Part shown: positions 47,073-58,505 of the stretch, in pieces
Layout of the letters: every line of letters begins with the position of its first letter
How positions within the stretch are numbered: position 1 is the first letter of the stretch
Assembly: GCF_000024785.1 (NCBI RefSeq)
Contig: NC_013441.1
Coordinates: 3,286,001 to 3,350,000 of the forward strand
Origin: Gordonia bronchialis DSM 43247
GTDB lineage: Bacteria > Actinomycetota > Actinomycetes > Mycobacteriales > Mycobacteriaceae
Reading direction: 5' to 3'
Length of the DNA stretch: 64,000 bases
Program-made: the position numbers and the translations under genes
Notes under the pieces: generated by a model
The model's input: only the letters and a program-made list of their open reading frames with translations
Databases searched by the model: none
What the model was told of the DNA's origin: nothing

Positions 47073-48818
47073 ATGGCCGAGTTCCGCGCCCGTCTCGCCG
47101 CCCTGCTACACCCGCAGGCCGACACCCGTCCCATCGTCGAGATCTCGGCCGGGATGACCCTGCTCGACGTCATTCGGCAGTTCTGGCCTCGCCTGCGACC
47201 GTTGCGCTGGTGGCTGGCGTTGGGGCTAGCACTGCTGGTGGCGGCTCCGTTCATCGCCGTCGCCGAGATCACGCTGTTCCGCAAGCTCGTCGACGACGTG
47301 CTGGTGCCCGCCGATCCGCACCCACTGCTCTGGATCGCACTGGCCTACATCGGCCTGAACCTGCTCGGCGCGCTCGTCGACTCCGCCGACGACTACCTGG
47401 GGACCTGGGTATCCCAGACGTTCCTCACCGGACTGCGCCGCGACACCTTCGCCCACGTGCTGGCCCTGGCGCCACACCGCTTGGACCGGCACCGCCTCGG
47501 GGACGTTCTGAGTCGTCTCACCTCCGATATCGCGGCCGTCGAATCGTTCATGGTCGGTCAGCTCACCCGCGGCGTCGGGCAGGTGTGCACCCTTGTGGTG
47601 TACCTCGTGGCGCTGTTCTGGATGCAATGGCAGCTCGCGCTGGCATCCCTGGTGGTGATCCCGTTCTTCTGGTGGGCCGCAAGGCATTTCGCTGATCTCA
47701 CCAAATCGGTGTCGCGTGAACGGCGACGACGGGCCGGCTCGCTCGGTTCGATCACCGAGGAATGCCTGGGAAACGCCGCGCTCGTGCAGCGCTACGGCAT
47801 GATGCGCCAGGCCGTGGCCGACTACGACCGGCAGAATCGCGCGATCATGAGTGCGGAACTGACCGGCAGCCGGGTGCGGGCACTCTTCCTGCCGCTGGTC
47901 GACCTGCTCGAACTCATCGGTATCCTCGCCGTGATCGGCCTCGGGGTATGGGCGCTGTCCACCGACCGACTGACCCTCGGCGGGGTGCTGGCCTTCCTCA
48001 CCCTGCTCGGACGCTGCTATCGCCCGATCCGTGATCTCGGCGACCTGCTGCCCTCCCTGTTCGCCGCGAGCGCCGGCGTCGAGCGCGTCCGTGAACTCCT
48101 CGACGAACCCGAGGTCGTCGACCGGCCCGGGGCCACCGATCTGCCGCGCGGTCGCCACCGGGTCGTCGTCGACGACGTCAGCACGCGCTATCCGGACACC
48201 ACGCGCGATGCGCTGTCTGATCTCAGCTTCACCGTCGAACCCGGCGAGCGGGTAGCGCTCATCGGCACCAGCGGATCGGGCAAGACGACCGTCGCCCGGC
48301 TGCTCGACGGCACCCCGGCACCGGCGTCGGGCCGGGTTCTGCTGGGCCGGCACGACATCGCGTCGCTGACCCATGCGTCGGTGCGGGCGTCGGTCACCAC
48401 GGTGATGCAGGAGACACTGCTGATGGACGCCACCGTCGCGGAGAACATCGCCTTCGCGCGGCCCGACGCGACCCGCGCCGAAATCGAACTCGCCGCGCGA
48501 CGCGCCGACGCCCACGACTTCATCGTGGGGCTGCCGTCGGGATACGACACCCGAATCGGACAGCGCGGGCGACTGCTCTCCGGCGGTCAACGGCAACGGC
48601 TGAGCATGGCCCGGGCCCTGCTGCACGGTGGCGATCTGATGATCCTGGACGAACCGACCACCGGCCTCGACCCCGCTGCCGCGCACCGCCTGATGAGTAC
48701 GCTGTGCGACCAGCGCGACCGCACCTGGTTGATCCTCACCCATGACCCGGTGGTCCTCGCCTACGTCGACCGCGTGGTGACCTTACCGTCGGAATCGTTG
48801 GCGGAGAGTGTGCGATGA
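47073..48818 (+). CDS. ABC exporter (fused membrane and ATPase domains)
   Basis: A 581-aa half-transporter. Six helices in the N-terminal TMD (from WWLALGLALLVAAPFIAV through LIGILAVIGLGVWAL) are followed by the NBD: Walker A GTSGSGKTTVA, Q-loop VMQETLLM, signature LSGGQRQRLSMARALL, Walker B LMILDEPTTGLD, H-loop ILTHDP. The order and length fit MsbA/LmrA-like lipid, peptide or drug exporters; it has no C39 peptidase domain. ATG 47073 has AGGAG at the right distance; an upstream in-frame GTG (47043) does not. Its stop overlaps the next gene's ATG (ATGA), so exporter and kinase are translated together. Confidence 0.92.
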   Translation: MAEFRARLAALLHPQADTRPIVEISAGMTLLDVIRQFWPRLRPLRWWLALGLALLVAAPFIAVAEITLFRKLVDDVLVPADPHPLLWIALAYIGLNLLGALVDSADDYLGTWVSQTFLTGLRRDTFAHVLALAPHRLDRHRLGDVLSRLTSDIAAVESFMVGQLTRGVGQVCTLVVYLVALFWMQWQLALASLVVIPFFWWAARHFADLTKSVSRERRRRAGSLGSITEECLGNAALVQRYGMMRQAVADYDRQNRAIMSAELTGSRVRALFLPLVDLLELIGILAVIGLGVWALSTDRLTLGGVLAFLTLLGRCYRPIRDLGDLLPSLFAASAGVERVRELLDEPEVVDRPGATDLPRGRHRVVVDDVSTRYPDTTRDALSDLSFTVEPGERVALIGTSGSGKTTVARLLDGTPAPASGRVLLGRHDIASLTHASVRASVTTVMQETLLMDATVAENIAFARPDATRAEIELAARRADAHDFIVGLPSGYDTRIGQRGRLLSGGQRQRLSMARALLHGGDLMILDEPTTGLDPAAAHRLMSTLCDQRDRTWLILTHDPVVLAYVDRVVTLPSESLAESVR

Positions 48819-49723
48819 GATTGCGTCCGCCACCCACCGACCCGGCGCCCGACCTCGACCACATCGACATCCTCGAACTGATGGCCACCGGCAAGCGGAC
48901 CACCACCTGGGACGCCTTCGACACCGTGCGGCGGACCCGTTGCATCGTGAAGGTCATCCGCGCGCATCGGCGCGGTGACAACGAGATCCGCACGTCGGTC
49001 ATCCGCGAGGGCGTCACGCTGCAGACGTTGTCACATCCGCACCTCGTCCGCGGTTACGGCATGTTCGGCGACGCCCCCGACGCCGACGGACCGGTCGGTT
49101 TCACCATGCAGACGGTGCCCGGGGCCACCCTTGATGTCGTCATCGACGACGGATGCCTCGACCCCGCGGACACCGTCGAACTCGGCCTGCAGGTGTCCTC
49201 GGCGCTGCAGTATCTGCACGGCCACAACTGGATTCATCTCGACGTGAAACCCTCGAACATCATCGTGCACGGCGGGCAGGCAACGCTGATCGACCTCGGC
49301 CTGCTGACCGGGCCCGGCGAGCGGCGCGCCGGCGCGGGCACCCGCGGTTACCTGGCCCCCGAGCAGGCCGACGGCCGCGCACTGACACCGGCGGCCGACA
49401 CCTTCTCACTCGGCGTCACCCTGGTGGAGAGCCTGTCCGGTCAACGCCCCTTCGGCCGGGAGGCCGTCTGGTCGTCACGACGCCGAATCCCGTTGCGCGA
49501 GGGTCGGATGCCACGCCGGCCCGCCGGCGTGCCCGAACACCTCCCGGCCGGGTTGCGCGATCTGCTGCTCGAGATGGTCCACCTCGACCCCGCCCGACGA
49601 CCGTCGATGTGCGATGTGTGGCAACGGCTTTCGTCGTTGTCGAGAACCACGACGAGGTCGGCGGCGACACCGGACACGGGTCAGCCCGCCTCCTCGCCCG
49701 CGCACGCGAAGCGCCGACGGTAG
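48815..49723 (+). CDS. Soluble Ser/Thr kinase-like protein coupled to the ABC exporter
   Basis: 302 aa, no membrane helix. A kinase fold with changes: the Gly-rich loop is weak (LMATGKRTTTWDAFD), the ATP lysine is present (IVKVIRAH), the catalytic loop reads HLDVKPSN (HRD to HLD), and the Mg loop is DLG (LIDLGLL) instead of DFG; the activation segment ends TRGYLAPEQADG. Catalytic Asp, Lys and Asn remain, so activity is possible. The Ser/Thr/Arg-rich tail is variable. ATG overlaps the exporter stop. Last 43 bp overlap the convergent GlxA-type regulator. Its likely role is to modify or regulate the exporter or peptide (inference). Confidence 0.85.
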   Translation: MRLRPPPTDPAPDLDHIDILELMATGKRTTTWDAFDTVRRTRCIVKVIRAHRRGDNEIRTSVIREGVTLQTLSHPHLVRGYGMFGDAPDADGPVGFTMQTVPGATLDVVIDDGCLDPADTVELGLQVSSALQYLHGHNWIHLDVKPSNIIVHGGQATLIDLGLLTGPGERRAGAGTRGYLAPEQADGRALTPAADTFSLGVTLVESLSGQRPFGREAVWSSRRRIPLREGRMPRRPAGVPEHLPAGLRDLLLEMVHLDPARRPSMCDVWQRLSSLSRTTTRSAATPDTGQPASSPAHAKRRR

Positions 49724-50646
49724 ACCAGCGGGGCCACTCCCACGGCGGTCGCGAAGTGGTGACGCAGCAACGTCGCCGAGGTGAAACCGACGAGCCTGGC
49801 CACCTCCTCGATGGGCAGATCGGTGGTCTCCAGCAATCTCTTGGAGGCCAGCACGCGCTGCTCGGTCAGCCAGCGCCGCGGCGACACCCCGACCTCCTCG
49901 ACGAACCGGCGCGCGAACGTGCGGCCGGACATGTGCATGCGGGTCGCCATGTCGTCGACCGCGATGTCGTGGTCGAGGTGCTCCATCAGCCACTGCAGCA
50001 GTTCCCCGAAGCCGTCGTCGGCGCAAGTCGGCATCGGGGTGTCGACGAACTGCCGCTGACCGCCGTCGCGGTGCGGCGGCACCACCATCCGCCGGGCGAT
50101 CCGATTGGCCACCGCGGACCCCCACGACTCCCGCACGAGGTGCAGCGACGCGTCGATGCCCGCGGCAGTTCCGGCGCTGGTGGTGACCGGCCCGTCGTCG
50201 ACGAACAACACATCGGTGTCGACCTCGGCGGAAGGGAACATGCGCGCCAACTTGGCCCCGTACATCCAGTGCGTGGTGCAGCGCCGACCGTCGAGCAGAC
50301 CGGCGGCAGCAGCCACGAACGCCCCCGAACACACGGTCAGCACACGCCCCCCGTTGTCGACCACCGCACGCAGCGTGTCCAGGACCTCGTCCGGGTAATC
50401 ACCGGAGGTGCTGCCACCGGGGATGGCCACCAGATCCACGTCCCGACAATCAGCGAACTGATACGGCGCGGCGATCGAAATCCCGTTGCCGACAGTCAGC
50501 GCCGACCCGGGTTCGGGGGAGGCCACCCGAAAGTCGAAGGCGGGCACACCGTCGTCGGTGCGGTCGGTCCCGAACACCTCGTAGAGGACGCCGAACTCAA
50601 AGAGCGCGACGTTTCCGAACAGGAGCACACCGACCGAACGCAGCAT
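49681..50646 (-). CDS. GlxA/FtrA-type AraC-family regulator with DJ-1/PfpI domain
   Basis: A 321-aa regulator. The N-terminal class-I glutamine-amidotransferase-like domain (SVGVLLFGNVALFEFGVLYEVFG, DLVAIPGGSTSGDY, VLTVCSGAFVAAAAGLLDGRRCTTHW with the nucleophile-elbow Cys) is followed by two AraC helix-turn-helices (IAVDDMATRMHMSGRTFARRF and LPIEEVARLVGFTSATLLRHHFATAVGVAPLVYRRRF). ATG 50646 begins MLRSVGVLLF. Such proteins activate catabolic or stress genes. It is divergent from a small membrane-protein gene and overlaps the kinase tail-to-tail. Confidence 0.92.
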   Translation of the reverse strand: MLRSVGVLLFGNVALFEFGVLYEVFGTDRTDDGVPAFDFRVASPEPGSALTVGNGISIAAPYQFADCRDVDLVAIPGGSTSGDYPDEVLDTLRAVVDNGGRVLTVCSGAFVAAAAGLLDGRRCTTHWMYGAKLARMFPSAEVDTDVLFVDDGPVTTSAGTAAGIDASLHLVRESWGSAVANRIARRMVVPPHRDGGQRQFVDTPMPTCADDGFGELLQWLMEHLDHDIAVDDMATRMHMSGRTFARRFVEEVGVSPRRWLTEQRVLASKRLLETTDLPIEEVARLVGFTSATLLRHHFATAVGVAPLVYRRRFACAGEEAG

Positions 50647-50727
50647 GCCTCCATGATGGCAGATAATTTGTGAATATTGGCTTTCCCGCCACTGGTGGCA
50701 GAAACTGCGTGGACGAACAATTTCTTC

Positions 50728-50961
50728 ATGACCGCACTCGCCATCATCCTCATCCTGCTGATCGGACTGCCGATCATCGTCCCGATGTCCATCCTCGTCT
50801 ACCGGACCCACCGCAAGATCGGCGATCCGATGCCCGTTCCGCTCGGCTTCCTCGTCGACTGGGTGAGTCGGGCACAGGCCCGCCCGTACGGACCGGACAC
50901 CGACCGGATCGTCGACGAACTCACGGTGCTCACCCGCCGGGACCAGCAACCGAGCGCCTGA
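50728..50961 (+). CDS. Small single-helix membrane protein
   Basis: A 77-aa protein: MTALAIILILLIGLPIIVPM forms one membrane helix, followed by SILVYRTHRKIGDPMPVPLG and a soluble tail with DTDRIVDELTVLTRR. The frame is open upstream to 50677 with GTG/TTG codons, so a longer start cannot be excluded. No family recognised. Divergent from the GlxA-type gene. Confidence 0.55.
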   Translation: MTALAIILILLIGLPIIVPMSILVYRTHRKIGDPMPVPLGFLVDWVSRAQARPYGPDTDRIVDELTVLTRRDQQPSA

Positions 50962-51061
50962 GCACCACCGCGATGAGACTCACCCGTACCCGATCCTTGA
51001 TGAACCCGTAGCCATTCATGAATTGCGACGGATGGGACTGCTGTAGTTCAGTGGGACCATT

Positions 51062-51920
51062 GTGATTTCAGGTAACCGTGAATCCCGCTGCCGGCGACGT
51101 CCCGTACGACGGACCGCTGCGGCCTGCCTGGCCGCCCTCTCGCTGGCCGGCATCGGCGTACTCCACGACACGGGGGCGCGCTCACGCCGACCCCATGCTC
51201 CCGAACAGTTCATCCGAACTCGGACTCGACGGCCTCGACCTGACTCAGATCCCGTTCCTGCGCGACCTGCTCGCCCCGCGCACGGACCCGTCGTCGGGCC
51301 GCACCGGATGCGGCAACGTCATCCAGATCGGCGACTCCACGTCGGTCGGCATCGACGATGCTTCCCACGCACCCAACCCGGCCGACCGTCTGACGGCACG
51401 GTATCGCTCGGTCGGCGCGCGGACCGTCGCCCTCGACGCCGTCGGCGGACGATCGATCGTCGAGCGCGTGAACGGAGCGCCGAACGCCGACGAGGCCGTC
51501 GCGACACATCTCGCGCGGGGTGATCGCGGCTGCTGGGTGATCGCGATGGGAGTCAACGACGCCGCCAACATCGTCGTCGGCAGCCGTGTGGGTGCCGATG
51601 AACGCATCGACCGCATCATGAAGCAACTTCGGGGGCAACCGGTGCTGTGGCCAACGGTCGTCACCGGCTCCACCACGGTGCGCGGATATAGCGCCGCCGG
51701 CATGCGCAGTTTCAACGACGCCCTGCGTCGTGCCCTGTCGCGCTACCCGAACCTCGCCGTGTACGACTGGGCCGCGGAGGTGTCGCCGGCCTGGTTCGCC
51801 GACGGAATCCACTACACCGCAACGGGCACCGCCGAACGCAACCGACGGTTCGCCGCGGCACTCGCCGTCGCCTTCCCCGTGGGCGCGACGACACCCGCAG
51901 TGCGCTGGGTCCGGACCTGA
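51062..51920 (+). pseudogene. Secreted SGNH/GDSL hydrolase with a frameshift after the signal peptide
   Basis: The GTG at 51062 starts a typical signal peptide (RRTAAACLAALSLAGIGVLHDTGA). The mature domain lies in the next frame: AHADPMLPNSSSELGLDG, then GDS block QIGDSTSVGI, GxND block AMGVNDAANI and DxxH block DGIHYT, i.e. the full SGNH catalytic set. Dropping one G from the 5-base run 51172-51176 joins them into about 285 aa with a proper A-H-A cleavage site. Without that correction no complete exported protein is made. It is a close paralogue of the truncated SGNH domain fused to the acyltransferase downstream. Confidence 0.8.
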
Positions 51921-52064
51921 CTTCTCGGTAGCCGGAGAATCGTCCGACCGGCTGACAGCGCTGTCGTGCAAAGCGCGTAAGGTAGGCCGCCGACGCCCGG
52001 TCGGGCATCCCGACACCGCGGCGACTTTTGCACTCCCTCCCCCAAGAAGGCTGCACCACAACCA

Positions 52065-53705
52065 ATGCCACGCCCCACACACAGGGGGGCGACCTACCTG
52101 CCGGCTCTCGACGGTCTCCGCGCGCTGGCGGTGATACTCGTCGTCCTCTATCACCTGCACGTACCCGGTTTCAGCAGCGGACTACTCGGCGTCGGGGTGT
52201 TCTTCACCCTGAGTGGGTTTCTCATCACCTCACTGCTGCTCGCCACCCGCAAGCGCACCGGCGGTTTCGCCCTCGGCCGGTTCTGGCCGGCCCGTGCCCG
52301 ACGCCTCCTGCCGGCGCTGCTGCTCGTGCTCGCCACCTCGATTGCCGCGACCGCGGCGGTTATGCCGAACAAGCTCAATGAGTATTGGTGGCAAGGGGTT
52401 TCGGCGCTCGCCTACGTGAACAACTGGCACAACATCGCCTCGGCCGATGACTATTTCGACCGGTTTGCCGGACCCGGACCCTTTGATCATCTGTGGTCGT
52501 TGTCGATCGACAAGCAGTTCTATCTCATCTGGCCGCTGCTGCTCGCCGGGTTGCTGTTCATGTTCAAACGCCGTTTGTTCGTGACGCTCGCGATCATCGG
52601 GCTCGCCCTGCTGTCCTTCTATCTCCTCGACGCGACCGCGCACATCGGCTTCGACAACACGCGGGCCTATGAGGGCACCGACACCCGGGCCGGCGGGTTG
52701 CTCCTCGGCGCGGCACTCGCGTTCTGGTGGCCCGCTCGCGCGCGCACCGTCACCCACGGCATGCGGTGCACCATCGACGTGGCGGCCCTCGCCGGGCTCG
52801 TAGTCATCGTGTCGCTGGCGCGTAACACCCCCGACGGCGCGATCACGCTGTACCAGAGCGGGATCGCGCTGCTCTCCGTCGCGACCATCGCGGTCCTGAT
52901 CGCAACCGTGGTTCCCGAGACGCTCGTCGCCACGGTGCTCGCACTCCCGCCGCTGCGATGGATTGGGGAACGTTCCTACGGCATCTACCTCTGGCACATG
53001 CCGGTCATCGCTTTCGTCCCGGCAACCATCCGCACCGGATACCCGGTGGCCAACGCGGCCATCGTCGTCGCGTTCACGGTGGTGATGTCGGCGCTGTCCT
53101 GGCGCTACGTCGAAGATCCCATCCGTCGCGGCGGCCTGCGTGCTGCTCTGCGTGCCCGTCCCGTCGTGAGGAAGCCCATGATCCCCCGCTTGCTCGACTC
53201 GATCATCGATCAGCTGATCCGGCTCGTCGGTCTGCTCGAGGGACAGCGCGGATGCTGGGTCATGGCGATGGGCATCAACGACACGGCCAACGTCGAGGTC
53301 GGCGGCCCCGGCCCGGTGGACATGCGTATCGACCGCCTGCTCGGGCCGCTACGCGGCCAGCCCGTGCTGTGGCCCACCGTCATCACCAGCCCGATCAACG
53401 AGAATCCCGCCTACGACAATCGCGCGATGCGCCGGTTCAATCGGGCGCTGGTCAAAGCGTGTGCGCGGTATCCGAATCTACGGATCTACGACTGGGCAGC
53501 CGAGGCGCGGCCGGACTGGTTCAGCGACGGCATCCACTACACCGAGGCCGGCTACATCCAGCGCGCCTACCGGTTCGCCATCGCGCTCGCGACGGTGTTT
53601 CCGGCCCACGATCTGGCGCCGGCGGGTTGCGTGTTGCGCAGTTCCGACGTCATCGCCCCACCGCCGACCCTGTCCCCGGTCGGCGGGCCGCCACGCCGCG
53701 GCTGA
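52065..53705 (+). CDS. Acyltransferase-3 (OafA-like) membrane protein fused to a truncated SGNH domain
   Basis: 546 aa. The N-terminal acyltransferase domain has about ten helices: LPALDGLRALAVILVVLYHLHVPG (active His), GVGVFFTLSGFLITSLLL, RRLLPALLLV, WSLSIDKQFYLIWPLLL (usually S-x-E-E-Q; here D-K), and WRYVEDPIRRG at its end. The C-terminal part (about 395-546) is the last two-thirds of an SGNH domain: GCWVMAMGINDTANV and DGIHYTEAGY, but the GDS serine block is absent. Such fusions O-acylate cell-wall sugars or lipids. RBS AGAAGG precedes the ATG. Likely functional partner of the neighbouring SGNH gene. Confidence 0.87.
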   Translation: MPRPTHRGATYLPALDGLRALAVILVVLYHLHVPGFSSGLLGVGVFFTLSGFLITSLLLATRKRTGGFALGRFWPARARRLLPALLLVLATSIAATAAVMPNKLNEYWWQGVSALAYVNNWHNIASADDYFDRFAGPGPFDHLWSLSIDKQFYLIWPLLLAGLLFMFKRRLFVTLAIIGLALLSFYLLDATAHIGFDNTRAYEGTDTRAGGLLLGAALAFWWPARARTVTHGMRCTIDVAALAGLVVIVSLARNTPDGAITLYQSGIALLSVATIAVLIATVVPETLVATVLALPPLRWIGERSYGIYLWHMPVIAFVPATIRTGYPVANAAIVVAFTVVMSALSWRYVEDPIRRGGLRAALRARPVVRKPMIPRLLDSIIDQLIRLVGLLEGQRGCWVMAMGINDTANVEVGGPGPVDMRIDRLLGPLRGQPVLWPTVITSPINENPAYDNRAMRRFNRALVKACARYPNLRIYDWAAEARPDWFSDGIHYTEAGYIQRAYRFAIALATVFPAHDLAPAGCVLRSSDVIAPPPTLSPVGGPPRRG

Positions 53706-53728
53706 CGAGACGCCGCCGCTCGCCGGCC

Positions 53729-54220
53729 TCAGTCGAGGGCGGCGAGCGCCTTGTCCCACAGATCGGCCTCGCGCACCTCGCCCGGGCCGACCATGTCGGA
53801 GAAGACGACGGTGCCGTCGCGGTCGACGACGAAGGTTCCGCGATTGGCGATACCCTGCTGTTCGTTGAAAACCCCGTAGGCCCGGGCGACCTCGCCGTGC
53901 GGCCAGAAGTCCGAGAGGATCGGAAACAGGAAGCCCTGCGCCGAGGACCACACCTTATGCGTTGGCGACGGTCCGACCGACACCGCGACAGTGGTCACCG
54001 CGTCGTTGTCGAAACGCGGCAGATGGTCGCGGATGTAGCCCAGTTCGCCCTGACATGTCCCGGTGAACGCCAGCGGGAAGAAGACGATCAGCACAGCGCG
54101 GTCGGCCCGCAACTTGTCCAGGGACACCACCTGATGGTTCTGGTCACGTAGCTCGAACCCGGGCGCGCTGGACCCGACCGCGGCCCGGTCCGGCGCCGAC
54201 GGTGATGCGGAATCGCTCAT
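53729..54220 (-). CDS. ahpE: One-Cys peroxiredoxin
   Basis: A 163-aa thiol peroxidase equivalent to AhpE (Rv2238c). The peroxidatic Cys is in FFPLAFTGTCQGELGYIRD; DQNHQVVSLDKLRADRAVLIVF precedes it, and NRGTFVVDRDGTVVFSD follows. The resolving residue in AhpE comes from mycothiol/mycoredoxin. ATG 54220 overlaps the DUF3052 stop (ATGA), so they form one unit. Here the backbone order resumes after the accessory region. Confidence 0.94.
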   Translation of the reverse strand: MSDSASPSAPDRAAVGSSAPGFELRDQNHQVVSLDKLRADRAVLIVFFPLAFTGTCQGELGYIRDHLPRFDNDAVTTVAVSVGPSPTHKVWSSAQGFLFPILSDFWPHGEVARAYGVFNEQQGIANRGTFVVDRDGTVVFSDMVGPGEVREADLWDKALAALD

Positions 54221-54651
54221 GGGCGTTTGCCGGAGCGTGCCTTGGGCTGCACGAGACGCGATCCCGACCATTCCCCGAGGCTGACCACCGACGTCTGGGT
54301 CAGTCCCGCGGTGGGTGCGGCTTCGGCGATCTCGCTGGGGTCGACGTAACCGTCGTTGCCCGTCTTCGGCGAGAACACCCACACGAACCCGTCGTCGGCG
54401 AGCGGTCCGATGGCGTCCATCAACGCATCCACCAGATCGCCGTCGTCATCCCGCCACCAGAGCACGACGACGTCGATCACGTCGTCGGAGTCGTCATCGA
54501 GCATGTCCGCCCCGATGGCGTCCTCGATGTCGGCGCGCAGATCGTCGTCGGTGTCCTCGTCCCAGCCGAGCTCCTGCACGACCATTCCGGACTGCAAGCC
54601 GAGTTTCTGGGCCCTACTGTCCGCAGAGTTACCGTCTGTGGCGGCTACCAC
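54217..54651 (-). CDS. DUF3052 protein
   Basis: 144 aa, very acidic in the middle (a DDDSDD/DDDGD-rich tract): RAQKLGLQSGMVVQELGWDED, DVIDVVVLWWRDDDGDLVDAL, PLADDGFVWVFSPKTGNDGYVDPSEIAEAAPTAGL. Matches the Rv2239c family. AGGAGG lies directly before a TTG at 54660, too close to serve it, and 9 bp before GTG 54651, which is therefore chosen. Function unknown; always coupled with ahpE. Confidence 0.9.
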   Translation of the reverse strand: MVAATDGNSADSRAQKLGLQSGMVVQELGWDEDTDDDLRADIEDAIGADMLDDDSDDVIDVVVLWWRDDDGDLVDALMDAIGPLADDGFVWVFSPKTGNDGYVDPSEIAEAAPTAGLTQTSVVSLGEWSGSRLVQPKARSGKRP

Positions 54652-54801
54652 CGCGCGCAACCTCCTAGAAAATGCTGATCCATGCCGGGCGAGAATTCGC
54701 CATCAGCTTAGAGAACAGCCTAAGGCCTCGCACCGCAAGCCGAACAGGAGGTTCACCCCGGCGTTTCTCACACAGTCTCGGAGAGAACCGCCCACGCGTC
54801 G

Positions 54802-55395
54802 CTATCCGGTCGGCGTGGGCGTCGACGACGGGATCTGCGGACGGGGTGTGGCCGATGTCGCGGCGGGCATCGGAACATAGGGCACGCAGGCGTCGAGCAG
54901 TCGTTGTTTGTCGCCGGTCCACTGATCGGCGATCGGGTTGAGTCCGGTGAACCGCTCCCGGGCGATCGCGTCCTGCAGCCGGTTGCTCGTCGCCAGGAAA
55001 GCCCGCGCCGGATCGCCGACATCGGCCGGAGTGAGGTCGTTCAGGTGCCGCCGGATCTGATCGGAACCTGCGATGAGGCTGGCCCGCGCCTTCTCGTCGA
55101 GATCGCCCAACTGCGCGTAGGAGTCCGTTGTGTTGAGCCGCGTCAGGAAGGTGTTGTAGCCGCGCACCATCACGACCATCGCCGCCATGCCCTCCCGGCA
55201 CAGGTCGACGCCCGCCTCACGTACCGCCGCCTCGCGCGAGGCGCCCACCTCCGAGCGGTAGGCGGCGACCTCACCGGGTGCAGCCACCCCTGACCCGGGC
55301 ACCGTCGTCGCACACGACGATATCAGCACACTTCCCACCACGAGTCCGAGGACTGCTTCGACCGGCCGGGCCGCCGACCACGGGGAACCCACCAT
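54802..55395 (-). CDS. Putative lipoprotein (Rv2240c position)
   Basis: A 197-aa exported protein: hydrophobic N-terminus ending in a lipobox (VLGLVVGSVLISSC, Cys about 28), then a helical domain with CREGMAAMVVMVRGYNTFLTRLN and RARAFLATSNRLQ-type helices, and a Thr/Pro-rich tail. No known catalytic motif. ATG 55395. It is divergent from aceE across a 222-bp gap that I see as promoter space only. Confidence 0.75.
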   Translation of the reverse strand: MVGSPWSAARPVEAVLGLVVGSVLISSCATTVPGSGVAAPGEVAAYRSEVGASREAAVREAGVDLCREGMAAMVVMVRGYNTFLTRLNTTDSYAQLGDLDEKARASLIAGSDQIRRHLNDLTPADVGDPARAFLATSNRLQDAIARERFTGLNPIADQWTGDKQRLLDACVPYVPMPAATSATPRPQIPSSTPTPTG

Positions 55396-55616
55396 GTCCT
55401 CCCCCTACGCGCTAGTAACAAGGTCAACACGCTACCGCACCCCGCGGGACCGAGATGACCAACACGCATCCACCCGGTGCCAAAAGAACTCACATGGGGC
55501 ACGATGTGAGAGGGACACCGCAGTTCTCACCATCAGACGAGGGCGCGGTACCCACCGTCATCGCACGCCGGTCCGCCACCCATTGGCCCGGCCGAGCCGA
55601 GGGAGTAGGCAACACA

Positions 55617-58448
<2,832 letters not shown>

Positions 58449-58454
58449 AGATTC

Positions 58455-58490
58455 TCAGGCGTGGCGGCAGTCCATTGCCGCCGCGCCTGA
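58455..58490 (+). terminator. Hairpin downstream of aceE
   Basis: TCAGGCGTGGCGGCA (58455-58469) pairs with TGCCGCCGCGCCTGA (58476-58490), 14 Watson-Crick pairs and one G-U, 6-base loop, 6 bp after the aceE stop. No T-run, but the GC-rich stem position fits actinobacterial terminators. Confidence 0.65.
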
Positions 58491-58505
58491 CCGCACTACA
58501 TTGAA

